From DASVWH01 sp036389715 (GTDB lineage Bacteria > Acidobacteriota > Blastocatellia > Pyrinomonadales > Pyrinomonadaceae): a stretch of 26,051 nucleotides of DNA. The notes under the pieces were generated by a model. It was not told the origin of the DNA. It worked only from the letters and a program-made list of their open reading frames with translations, and searched no databases. A program made the position numbers and the translations under genes. Each line of letters opens with the position of its first letter. The first letter of the stretch is position 1. Positions 16,366 to 23,166 of this stretch are shown in pieces. The stretch is taken from contig DASVWH010000182.1 in assembly GCA_036389715.1 (NCBI GenBank), positions 1 through 26,051 of the forward strand, given 5' to 3'.

Positions 16366-16604
16366 GCCAGTTGCAGAGAAGCCTCGCGGAGGTAACGTGC
16401 GCCTGGTGCGCCGGAACAGGCACAGGAGCCAACTCCATCGGCTATACCATCTCCTGCATGGTCTGCGGCGGGAAGGGCCATCTCTCGGTCGCACAACCGG
16501 CGCAGGCTTGCCAGCAATGCGAGGGCAGCGGCAAGCGTAACGCCGTCAGTCCGTGCCTGGCCTGCGCCGGAACGGGCTGGGCGCGCATCTTGAGCCAGAG
16601 ATAG
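16362..16604 (+). CDS. Free-standing DnaJ-type zinc-finger protein
   Basis: 80 aa. Four CxxCxGxG motifs cover nearly the whole protein: CAWCAGTG (13-20), CMVCGGKG (32-39), CQQCEGSG (50-57) and CLACAGTG (65-72). This is the complete DnaJ cysteine-rich domain that binds two zinc ions and unfolded substrates, but there is no J domain, no Gly/Phe linker and no C-terminal client domain. The start is set by the ATGA overlap with the 39-aa gene upstream. The same frame stays open far upstream (to 15939), but that part has no conserved features. Possible roles are a zinc-dependent thiol or holdase chaperone, or a partner of a J-domain protein; a J-domain protein without zinc finger is encoded at 19449-20183. 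Confidence 0.8.
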   Translation: MSQLQRSLAEVTCAWCAGTGTGANSIGYTISCMVCGGKGHLSVAQPAQACQQCEGSGKRNAVSPCLACAGTGWARILSQR

Positions 16605-16615
16605 AGAGTCAGGCG

Positions 16616-16631
16616 GCGACTCTAGAGTCGC
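16616..16631. repeat. Perfect 16-bp palindrome between the zinc-finger gene and rpoZ
   Basis: GCGACTCTAGAGTCGC is exactly self-complementary and begins 12 nt after the zinc-finger stop codon. It could be an operator for rpoZ or a small hairpin followed by TCTTTCGG. The T run is too weak for a confident terminator. Confidence 0.45.
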
Positions 16632-16728
16632 TCTTTCGGTGCGCGCAATGACGAGAAGAGAGTGCCGGAGACGGCCGGATTGCAATTGAGCTTCCCGGCA
16701 AACACAGGGCAGGAGCCTGAGATACCTT

Positions 16729-17019
16729 ATGCAAAAAACAGATAAACCTAAAACGGAAGTCCCGGCGGCGACGGTTAATGAAGAGCAATGGCCCGGGATA
16801 GATTCCAGGTACAGGCTGATCGTGCTGGCCGCCTTGAGGACCAAGCAGCTCCTGCACGGCTCCGTGCCCCGCATCGAAGCCGACCCGCGCAGGCGCAGGA
16901 ATACGAGCATCGCCCTCGAAGAGGTCAAGCGGGGACTGGTTCCCTTCAAGACCATTGACGAAGATCATAAGCGTGAGGACGAAGGCAACGGTTATTCGCC
17001 CAAACCGTCCGGGCGATAA
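16729..17019 (+). CDS. rpoZ: RNA polymerase omega subunit
   Basis: 96 aa. The omega core is readable: SRYRLIVLAALRTKQLL (26-42) corresponds to the helix NRF-x-LVLVAARRARQ of E. coli omega, and NTSIALEEVKRGLVPF (58-73) to the T-x-IALxEIxxGLI segment. Between them is a short Arg-rich insert. The N-terminal 20 and C-terminal 20 residues are charged and disordered-looking, as usual for omega. It assembles with beta-prime and helps polymerase folding and stringent-response signalling. rpoZ usually sits near gmk or spoT; here it is between small genes, so a second omega copy elsewhere is possible. CAGGAG lies 13 nt before the ATG, a little far. Confidence 0.78.
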   Translation: MQKTDKPKTEVPAATVNEEQWPGIDSRYRLIVLAALRTKQLLHGSVPRIEADPRRRRNTSIALEEVKRGLVPFKTIDEDHKREDEGNGYSPKPSGR

Positions 17020-17048
17020 GCCTTCCTAAACGGATCGAAGATATTAAG

Positions 17049-17291
17049 ATGAATGGACTGCGGGTCTATATTGACCAGCCCGGCACGGATTCTCTCAGGG
17101 AAGACAAGGTCTTCTACAGCCGCCGCGCCGACGGCCCCTATTATCGCTGGCGCTACGAAGAGCAGCTCGGGCAGTGGCGCGCCGACCGCGTGCACCCGTC
17201 CGACCTCGCGCCGAGAGCCCTCTGCATGGCCAGCTGGAAGGCCGTGCCCGTAGCCTTGCAGGCGAGGCTCGGCGAACACTATCTCGAATAG
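17049..17291 (+). CDS. Conserved-looking 80-aa hypothetical protein
   Basis: 80 aa, cytoplasmic, no signal or membrane segment. It is rich in Arg, Tyr and Trp (VFYSRRADGPYYRWRYEEQ, QWRADRVHPSDLAP, ASWKAVPVALQARLGEHYLE), a composition typical of small folded nucleic-acid- or protein-binding domains, but I cannot name a family. It starts 29 nt after the rpoZ stop and may be in one transcript with it. There is no clear ribosome site; translation could be coupled to rpoZ. The 18-bp inverted repeat 10 nt after its stop may mark the end of the transcript. Confidence 0.7.
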   Translation: MNGLRVYIDQPGTDSLREDKVFYSRRADGPYYRWRYEEQLGQWRADRVHPSDLAPRALCMASWKAVPVALQARLGEHYLE

Positions 17292-17301
17292 GACAATTTC
17301 G

Positions 17302-17353
17302 AGTTTTCGGTTTTCAGTTTTCAGAAAGAGCCGTGAACTGAAAACCGAAAACT
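17302..17353. repeat. Perfect 18-bp inverted repeat built from GTTTTC units
   Basis: AGTTTTCGGTTTTCAGTT (17302-17319) is exactly complementary to AACTGAAAACCGAAAACT (17336-17353) around a 16-nt spacer. The left arm is itself GTTTTC repeated with two-base spacers, a third GTTTTC following it. Its AT-rich make-up contrasts with the surrounding genes. It lies 10 nt after a stop codon and could end or stabilise the transcript, or be a dispersed repeat (MITE- or REP-like). Confidence 0.75.
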
Positions 17354-17394
17354 GTAAACCGTCAGCCGGGCCATTATCGCGCAAGGCCGGAACA

Positions 17395-17559
17395 GTGATA
17401 ATCTCTCCGGGCCTGCTCGACGAAGATTTCACGCACGCCCTTTCGCTGCCGGTGACCTGCGAAGAGCATCGAGCAGCGGCAGACTTAATCAAATCCATGA
17501 CAAAAGGGTCTTCGGTAACGGCATTTGAACAGTCTGTGGCGCTGGATATTGTCCGCTAG
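17395..17559 (+). CDS. Possible 54-aa small ORF with GTG start
   Basis: A frame opens at GTG 17395, with AAGG 8 nt upstream, and runs to TAG at 17557-17559: residues begin VIISPGLLDEDFTHALSL and continue through VTCEEHRAAADLIKSM. Its composition is protein-like (balanced acidic residues, helical second half), unlike the Arg/Pro-rich random frames of this genome. The open frame continues upstream into the inverted repeat, so it may be the tail of a gene broken by that repeat. No family is recognised. Confidence 0.3.
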   Translation: MIISPGLLDEDFTHALSLPVTCEEHRAAADLIKSMTKGSSVTAFEQSVALDIVR

Positions 17560-17729
17560 CGCACATCATTGCTATACTGGCTCCCGGATAATTCACCTCC
17601 CGGCATCCAGACGGAGTTCCCCCGCTCCATACTTGTGCCAGTTGTTGTTTGTTCCCCGGCAAACAATGCTATAGACCTTAAGACCGGCAAGACCAGCTTT
17701 CCTGAAGGGCCGAGCGACGAGCACGAACT
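17549..17729 (+). promoter_or_regulatory. Promoter/leader of the radical SAM gene
   Basis: TTGTCC (17549-17554) and TATACT (17573-17578) with an 18-bp spacer make a plausible promoter, giving a leader of about 145 nt. Within it TTGTTTG (17645-17651) and CAAACAA (17660-17666) form a 7-bp inverted repeat over an 8-nt spacer, followed at once by a second possible -10 (TATAGA, 17670-17675). The inverted repeat could be an operator. I do not see a cobalamin riboswitch box. Confidence 0.4.
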
Positions 17730-19310
17730 ATGAAAATCTTACTGTACAACCCTGACAACGGGGTGACGCGCAACTTCATGCCGCATCTCTGGATGTTTCT
17801 GCTGCAAACGATTACTCCGCCCGGCCACGAGGTGATCCTCATTGACGGCAACGCGCGCGCGATGGGCGACGACGAGCTGGTGCAGTTCATCCGCGAGCAG
17901 AACATCGGTCTGGTCGGCATCGGCGCGATGACGCGGATGGTTGCCAAGGCATACCGCGTCGCCGATGCGATTCGCGCCGCCGGGGTGAAGGTCGTGATGG
18001 GCGGCCCGCACGTCACGGAAGTGCCGGACGAAGCGCTCGGCCGTGACGGCGGGATGCGCCACGCCGATGCCGTCGCTCTCGGCGAAGCCGACGAGACCTG
18101 GCCGCTGATAGTCGAAGACGCTGCGCGCGGCGAGCTGAAGGAAGTCTACCAGCCCGAGCGTGACGCCAAGGGCCTGGACCGCAAGCCAAGCCTCCAACCC
18201 TATCCTACGATTCCCTGGGAGACGCTCGACCTCGATCAGTTCAGCCTCGTCCCGAAGCTCTTTCGCCCCTGGCTCTCCAAGATGGGGGCCGGATGGGGAA
18301 CCTTTCACGTCGTCCCGCTGGAGACAGGGCGCGGCTGCCCCTACGGCTGCGAGTTCTGCACCGTGACAGGATTTTTCGGCGACTCGATTCGCTTTCGGAC
18401 CAACGAATCGGTCGTCGAAGAGCTGCTGCGCCTCAAGGCGCGCGCCCGCCGCGAGCGCGGGCAGATCGCCGTCTTCTTCATAGACGATAATCTGGCCATC
18501 AACATCAAGCGTACGAAGTCTCTGTTGAGAGACATCATCGAGGCCGGTGCGCAACTGCCCTGGGTCGCGCAGATTAGCGCCAACCTGCTGCGCGACGAGG
18601 AGCTCGTTGACCTGATCGCCGAATCCGGCGGCAAGTGGGTCTTCATCGGGATGGAGTCCGTTGACCCGGCGAACATGGCCGATGTCAACAAGAATTTCAG
18701 CAAGCCGAGCGAATACGGGGCCGTGCTTCAACGCCTCGCGCAGCGAAACATCTACGCCATCACTTCCTTCATCTTCGGGATGGACAACGACACGACGGGA
18801 GTCGCCGACCGGACGCTCGCGGAGATTCACAGCTGGCCGCCGGGGCTGCCCGTCTTCGGCCAGTTGACGCCGTTTCCGGCCACACCTCTCTACGACCGCC
18901 TGGAAAAGGCCGGACGCCTCGCGCGACCGAAACACTGGATGGACTTTGCGCCCTTCGAGATGGCACACACGCCGCTCAAGATGACTATCAAAGAGGCGCG
19001 CGCGGAGGTCAACCACGCCTGGATGTCTTCGTACAGCCCGGAGCGGAACTTGCAGGCGCTCGACGCCATCGGCGACACTCATCTCAAGTATCGCATCAGC
19101 CACCTGGTGGCTCGCCTCTTCTTTCGCGGCATCTACTTTCCGCAGATGGGCAAACGCGCCTGGCTCAAGCTGATCGCGCAGAACCGCCGCGCCATCTTCA
19201 GGCTGACCAGAGAGTCCATCAGCGCCTATCGCGCCCACCGCAAGAGCCAGGCGAGAGTCGCCAGCGACGGTCCGCAGGGCACGCTCGTAGATTCCAATGC
19301 CGGTGATTGA
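17730..19310 (+). CDS. B12-binding-domain radical SAM protein
   Basis: 526 aa. Residues 1-140 form a Rossmann-like cobalamin-binding domain (MKILLYNP, VGIGAMTRM, KVVMGGPHVTEVPDEAL, ALGEADETW), without the DxHxxG histidine, as is normal for this class. The radical SAM domain follows with the iron-sulfur motif CPYGCEFC (Cys203, Cys207, Cys210), the GxIxGxD-like FIDDNLAIN, and IGMESVDPA. Residues 380-400 read PFPATPLYDRLEKAGRL, shared by many class B enzymes. These enzymes use methylcobalamin or SAM radicals for methylation or ring chemistry, for example on hopanoids, chlorins or antibiotics; the substrate here is not identifiable. It stands alone with its own leader, and no pathway genes are beside it. 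The HpnP/HpnJ hopanoid enzymes are possible but unproven relatives. Confidence 0.9.
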   Translation: MKILLYNPDNGVTRNFMPHLWMFLLQTITPPGHEVILIDGNARAMGDDELVQFIREQNIGLVGIGAMTRMVAKAYRVADAIRAAGVKVVMGGPHVTEVPDEALGRDGGMRHADAVALGEADETWPLIVEDAARGELKEVYQPERDAKGLDRKPSLQPYPTIPWETLDLDQFSLVPKLFRPWLSKMGAGWGTFHVVPLETGRGCPYGCEFCTVTGFFGDSIRFRTNESVVEELLRLKARARRERGQIAVFFIDDNLAINIKRTKSLLRDIIEAGAQLPWVAQISANLLRDEELVDLIAESGGKWVFIGMESVDPANMADVNKNFSKPSEYGAVLQRLAQRNIYAITSFIFGMDNDTTGVADRTLAEIHSWPPGLPVFGQLTPFPATPLYDRLEKAGRLARPKHWMDFAPFEMAHTPLKMTIKEARAEVNHAWMSSYSPERNLQALDAIGDTHLKYRISHLVARLFFRGIYFPQMGKRAWLKLIAQNRRAIFRLTRESISAYRAHRKSQARVASDGPQGTLVDSNAGD

Positions 19311-19340
19311 TTTAAAGCTCTCAGCCAACAGGCTACGCGC

Positions 19341-19376
19341 GCGGGCCGCACGGGGAAAACCTCTCCGGCGGCCCGC
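19341..19376 (+). terminator. Possible terminator hairpin after the radical SAM gene
   Basis: GCGGGCCGC (19341-19349) and GCGGCCCGC (19368-19376) form a perfect 9-bp GC stem 30 nt after the radical SAM stop. The spacer of 18 nt holds a further GGGGA/TCTCC pairing. Only AGCTTTCG follows, so the T run is poor. Confidence 0.4.
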
Positions 19377-19448
19377 AGCTTTCGCCACCCTTTGCGCCGC
19401 CGCTCATGTTGCGCACGGGGCGTGACTTTGATTAAAGTCGAATTGCAT

Positions 19449-20183
19449 ATGCAGAGCCTGAGTCTTCATTCATCGGCAGGGGCCGCGCCCGATTTAGCGG
19501 GCGAGTTGGCGCGTCTCGCAGCCACGCTGGCCGAGCGGCGCGCCGAGCTGACCGTGTTGCAAGAAGAGTTTCGCCGCTTCAAAGCGCGCTACACGCAGAT
19601 CGTCGGCAGCCGTCTGAGCGAGCTGGCCGAGGTCGAGCAGGCCATCAGGGAAGCCGAGGCAAGGTTTCTCGGCATCGAGGCCGAAGCGGAAACGGAGGGC
19701 GACGGGGACGCAGCCGACGGACCGGAGGAAGCGCGTCAGAGCGCGAGCGCAACGCCGGTCGGCAAGGGACTGCGCAAGCTCTTCTGGTCCGTCGCCAGGA
19801 TGTTTCACCCGGACTACGCGAGCGATGAGCAGGAGGCGCGCCGTCGTCACACTGTGATGGCGGAGGCGAGCCGCGCATACCGCGAGGGCGATGTCGAAAG
19901 CCTGCACGCCCTGCTCGGCGACGAGGAGCTGCAATTCTTCTGCGCCAGCGCGCAGGCGCACGACGGCCCCGAAGACCTCGCCAGCCGCCTGATCTTAATC
20001 AGGGAGGATTTGCGCACGGTCGAGTTCGGCATCAAGAGAATCAGGCAGGACGGCCTCTACCTGCTCAAGCTCAATGTGGACAAAGAGGAGGCGGGCGGTC
20101 GCGACGCGCTCGGCGAGCAGGCCGCGCGCATCAACAGGCAGATTGCCAAGGCGCGGCATCGTCTCGAAAATCTTTCGCTCTAG
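19449..20183 (+). CDS. J-domain protein with coiled-coil N-terminus
   Basis: 244 aa from ATG 19449 (MQSLSLHSS). The frame also opens at TTG 19392 and GTG 19422, but those codons give an unlikely Arg/Cys-rich start; no ribosome site decides it. Residues 18-80 are a predicted coiled coil (LARLAATLAERRAELTVLQEE and onward). Residues 104-158 are a divergent J domain with the essential HPD at 120-122, flanked by LRKLFWSVARMF and AEASRAYREGDVESLHALL. The rest is a helical tail. The HPD motif should stimulate Hsp70 (DnaK) ATPase, but there is no zinc finger or client-binding domain, so it probably recruits DnaK to a particular target. It is followed 41 nt later by the flavoprotein gene, possibly co-transcribed. 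Confidence 0.8.
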   Translation: MQSLSLHSSAGAAPDLAGELARLAATLAERRAELTVLQEEFRRFKARYTQIVGSRLSELAEVEQAIREAEARFLGIEAEAETEGDGDAADGPEEARQSASATPVGKGLRKLFWSVARMFHPDYASDEQEARRRHTVMAEASRAYREGDVESLHALLGDEELQFFCASAQAHDGPEDLASRLILIREDLRTVEFGIKRIRQDGLYLLKLNVDKEEAGGRDALGEQAARINRQIAKARHRLENLSL

Positions 20184-20224
20184 CGCGATGCGGGCCGCCT
20201 GGCCGCCTTACTCTGCTCAACCGG

Positions 20225-21400
20225 GTGCTCATCTTGGAACGGGATGTGATTGTTATCGGCGGCGGCGCGGCCGGTCTTTTCTGCGCGATTGAGGCCGGGC
20301 GGCGCGGGCGCAGCGTCCTGGTTTTAGAGCACGCGGAGCAGGTCGGCAAAAAGATCAGGATTTCCGGCGGCGGGCGCTGCAACTTCACCAACCTCACAGT
20401 CAGCGCCGAAAACTACATTTCGGCCAACCCGCATTTCTGCAAATCCGCGCTCGCTCGCTACACTCCGGCGGACTTCATCTCGCTGGTCGAAAAACACGGC
20501 ATCGCCTATCACGAAAAGAAGCTCGGGCAACTGTTCTGCGACGGCAGCTCTGCGCAGATAATCGAGATGTTGCTTGGCGAATGCGAGGATGCCGGGGTCG
20601 AGATTCGCTGCGGCTGCCGCGTGCTTGAAGTCGAGCGGGGCGAGCGATTCGAGCTTGAGACGAACCAGGGCAGCCTCGCCGCCGAGTCGCTCGTCATCGC
20701 GACGGGCGGATTATCCATCCCGCCCCTCGGGGCGACGGACTTCGGTTATCGCATCGCCAGGCAGTTCGGCCTGCGGATTGAAGAGACGCGGCCCGCCCTC
20801 GTGCCTCTGACCCTGGCGGCGGAGACGCAGCGGCGGCTCTCCTCCCTAAGCGGCGTCTCGCTCGACGTGATTGTCGGCTGTCGCGGCAGGGAGTTTCGTG
20901 AAAACATGCTCATCACCCATCGCGGCTTGAGCGGCCCGGCGATTCTGCAAATCTCTTCTTACTGGCGGCCGGGCGAGTCAATCTCGATCAACCTGCTGCC
21001 GGGCCGCGAAGCCTCCGAGTGGCTGCGCGACAATCAAAGCTCCGGCGTCGAGCTGGCAACACTGCTCGGACAGCACTTGCCGAAGCGCTTCGCGCAGGCA
21101 TGGTGCGAACTCTACGCCGCGTCCAGGCCGCTCAAGCAATACAATCAAAGCGAGCTGGCGGAGATTGCGCGGAAGATTCACGACCTGCGGCTCGTGCCCG
21201 GCGGCACGGAGGGCTTCAGGAAAGCGGAAGTAACGGCGGGCGGTGTCGCCACCTCGGAGCTTTCCTCGCGCACGATGGAGGCCAGGCGCGTGCCCGGACT
21301 CTACTTCATCGGCGAAGTAGTGGACGTGACGGGTCAACTGGGCGGCTACAACTTTCAATGGGCCTGGGCGTCCGGCTACGCCGCCGGTCAAGCCGTGTAG
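20225..21400 (+). CDS. HI0933/BaiN-family flavoprotein oxidoreductase
   Basis: 391 aa. Dinucleotide-binding GGGAAG (12-17) begins an FAD-binding fold (DVIVIGGGAAGLFCAIEAG). Family-specific motifs follow: GGGRCNFTN, ATGGLSIPPLGATDFGYRIA, ITHRGLSGPAIL, KAEVTAGGVATSEL, and at the C-terminus LYFIGEVVDVTGQLGGYNF. These are hallmarks of the YhiN/BaiN (HI0933-like) flavoproteins, a widespread cytosolic family of poorly defined function; BaiN acts in bile-acid 7-dehydroxylation in gut bacteria, and that role should not be transferred here. The start is a GTG at 20225 without a clear ribosome site. An internal start a few codons later is possible because the flavin-binding strand begins at residue 6. 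It lies 41 nt after the J-domain gene. Confidence 0.9.
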   Translation: MLILERDVIVIGGGAAGLFCAIEAGRRGRSVLVLEHAEQVGKKIRISGGGRCNFTNLTVSAENYISANPHFCKSALARYTPADFISLVEKHGIAYHEKKLGQLFCDGSSAQIIEMLLGECEDAGVEIRCGCRVLEVERGERFELETNQGSLAAESLVIATGGLSIPPLGATDFGYRIARQFGLRIEETRPALVPLTLAAETQRRLSSLSGVSLDVIVGCRGREFRENMLITHRGLSGPAILQISSYWRPGESISINLLPGREASEWLRDNQSSGVELATLLGQHLPKRFAQAWCELYAASRPLKQYNQSELAEIARKIHDLRLVPGGTEGFRKAEVTAGGVATSELSSRTMEARRVPGLYFIGEVVDVTGQLGGYNFQWAWASGYAAGQAV

Positions 21401-21520
21401 CTCGCCTGACGCCTGCCCCGGCTGTTTTTATCTGCGCTGTCCTCCGGGCCGGGGGTTTGATAAACTGCCGCTTGAGGCAACCGAATCACCAACAACACCA
21501 GGCGGAAGGGTAACAGCGGA

Positions 21521-21817
21521 ATGAACGAACAGACCATCAAACAGGCGGGTAAAAACGAAGAGTTAGCTCCAACCGATCTGAGCATCAGGGTCAACACTGT
21601 CCTGACCAACGACCCGTGCGCTTTATGCGGCGAAGCGACCGACCCGACCGGCATTGATCTCTTCCTCGCAGAGAGGCCAGCACTGGTCTGTCATGCCTGC
21701 GGACTATTGCACGCCCCCGCGCTGGTCCGCCTGCTCGACCTGGCGAGCGCCGCCAATACTTTCGTCAGGGCGGAGTATGAGATGTACGGCGTCCAGACGG
21801 ACGAAAAGCCGCTCTAG
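21521..21817 (+). CDS. Small zinc-ribbon-like hypothetical protein
   Basis: 98 aa. Cys33-x2-Cys36 (CALCGEATDPTGIDLF) and Cys57-x2-Cys60 (VCHACGLLHAPALVRLLDL) form a probable four-cysteine zinc site 20 residues apart. The N-terminal 25 residues are charged and the C-terminus is helical (ANTFVRAEYEMYGV). No signal peptide. I do not recognise a named family; such treble-clef or ribbon proteins are often regulatory or protein-binding. The ATG is preceded by GCGGA, with GGAAGG further upstream. Its stop is followed 65 nt later by the DUF427 start, so the two may be one transcript. Confidence 0.75.
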   Translation: MNEQTIKQAGKNEELAPTDLSIRVNTVLTNDPCALCGEATDPTGIDLFLAERPALVCHACGLLHAPALVRLLDLASAANTFVRAEYEMYGVQTDEKPL

Positions 21818-21882
21818 TGGCGGCTCCGATAGACATCAGCGCAGGGCCTCTGCGGCCCAGTCCTATCGCGGAGCGACAAGAG

Positions 21883-22161
21883 ATGAAAGCAACCTGGCAC
21901 GACGCAGTTCTGGCAGACAGCGAGCAGACGATCATCATCGAAGGGAATCACTACTTCCCTCCTGACTCCATCAGGAGAGAGCACTTTCGAGACAGCGCGA
22001 CGCACACCACCTGCCCCTGGAAAGGGCTGGCCAGCTATTACGATGTAGTCGTTGACGGGGCCGTCAACAAAGACGCCGCCTGGTATTACCCCGAACCGAA
22101 AGACGCCGCCGCAGAGATTAAAGGCTATATAGCTTTCTGGAAAGGAGTCAGGGTCGAGTAA
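21883..22161 (+). CDS. DUF427 family protein
   Basis: 92 aa, the normal length for DUF427. The ATG at 21883 follows GGAG (21870-21873) at 9 nt and begins MKATWHDAVLADSEQTIII, matching the family start; the longer frame from GTG 21817 would add 22 unlikely residues. Family landmarks are EGNHYFPPDSI, THTTCPWKGLASYYDV, AAWYYPEP and YIAFWKGVRVE. The fold is a small beta-barrel of unknown biochemical function, common in soil bacteria and cyanobacteria. It is cytoplasmic. Its stop lies 18 bp from the stop of the convergent SDR gene, so the ends of the two transcripts probably overlap. Confidence 0.92.
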   Translation: MKATWHDAVLADSEQTIIIEGNHYFPPDSIRREHFRDSATHTTCPWKGLASYYDVVVDGAVNKDAAWYYPEPKDAAAEIKGYIAFWKGVRVE

Positions 22162-22179
22162 AGGCCCGGTACGGCAGCG

Positions 22180-23118
22180 TTACGCCGGAAACCCTTCCGC
22201 CTTCCACGTCGAGATAACCTGCCGAAGTCCTTGCCTGTAACTCGGGAAACCGGGCGACCATCCCGTCTCGCGGCGAAAGCGCGCGTTCGAGGTGCGGATG
22301 GATGAGGTGAAAAAATCGGCCGTGTAATTTCCGGCCGCGAGCCGCGCGAGCCAGACAGGGACGTGGCGCGGAGGCTTTGCGCCGAGCATTTCGGCAAAGT
22401 CGCTGAACAACTCTGCGACCGTCACCGGCTGGTCGTCTACGACGTGCCAGAGTCCGCCGCGGCCCGCCTCTGCCGCCGTCACGAAGGCACTGGCCGCATC
22501 GTCTGCATGCAGGCAGGCCAGAACGGCCTCCCCGCTGCCGATGATGGGCAGCCTCCGCCGCTTCAAGCCCTCGCCCATCATCCGCGTATGGCTCGCGTCC
22601 GGCGCGTAGAACAATCCGCAGCGCAGCAGCGCGACCTCGAAGCCCGACCGGATGCCCTCCTCCGTCGCAATCTTTTCGGAGTCTAAGGCCGAGAGCGTGA
22701 CGGCGTCGGGCTGCGGCGCGGCCGTCTCGTCAAAGAACGAGCCGTCGCGCGGGCGGGCCAGCCAGACGATGCTCTGCTGCATGTAGAGCCGCGCGCCTAT
22801 CCGGGCGGCCGCCTCTGCCAGGGCGCTCGTCCCTTCGCGCCGGAGACGGTCGTTGAGCACCCAGTCGCGCGGGCGCATCCTCTGCCTGGACGGGATCGCG
22901 GTCGCCGCATGGATAACGACCTCCGCGCCCTCTGCGGCACGCGCCAGCGCATCCGCGTCGAAGATGTCGGCCGTGCGGCTTTCACCGCCGAGCGAGCGCA
23001 AGAGGCTCTGCCCCTGCTGGCTGCGCGCGAGGCCCACTACCGAGTGGCCGCGCCCGGCGAGTTGCCGGACCAGCCGCCGCCCCAGGACTCCGGTTGCACC
23101 GGCGATAAAGACTTTCAC
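22180..23118 (-). CDS. NAD-dependent epimerase/dehydratase-like SDR, atypical
   Basis: 312 aa from GTG 23118 (MKVFIAGATGVLG), which has GAGGAG 6 nt upstream; the longer frame from GTG 23136 would read through that ribosome site. The Rossmann glycine motif is GATGVLG (7-13), followed by VVIHAATAIP. The active site is unusual: where extended SDRs have YxxxK the sequence reads LDSEK within TLSALDSEKIATE, so the catalytic tyrosine is replaced by leucine while the lysine is kept. It may therefore bind a nucleotide without normal epimerase chemistry, as in atypical SDRs. The C-terminal part (WHVVDDQPVTVAELF) resembles sugar-nucleotide or NmrA-like SDRs. Its start is 48 bp from the stop of the hydrolase gene upstream on the same strand, suggesting an operon with it and the alcohol dehydrogenase. 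Confidence 0.85.
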   Translation of the reverse strand: MKVFIAGATGVLGRRLVRQLAGRGHSVVGLARSQQGQSLLRSLGGESRTADIFDADALARAAEGAEVVIHAATAIPSRQRMRPRDWVLNDRLRREGTSALAEAAARIGARLYMQQSIVWLARPRDGSFFDETAAPQPDAVTLSALDSEKIATEEGIRSGFEVALLRCGLFYAPDASHTRMMGEGLKRRRLPIIGSGEAVLACLHADDAASAFVTAAEAGRGGLWHVVDDQPVTVAELFSDFAEMLGAKPPRHVPVWLARLAAGNYTADFFTSSIRTSNARFRRETGWSPGFPSYRQGLRQVISTWKAEGFPA

Positions 23119-23166
23119 AAGCGACTCCTCTCTCACGCGCGAGCGCCGGGCGGTCTATACGGCTGC

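Noticed and set aside
17739..19388. 549-codon open frame on the minus strand
   Set aside because: It is antisense to the radical SAM gene, whose cysteine motif and domain order are unambiguous; the antisense translation has no recognisable domain.
21401..21450. T-rich stretch GGCTGTTTTTATC after the flavoprotein gene
   Set aside because: The T run is good but I could not build a stable stem directly upstream, so a terminator is not supported.
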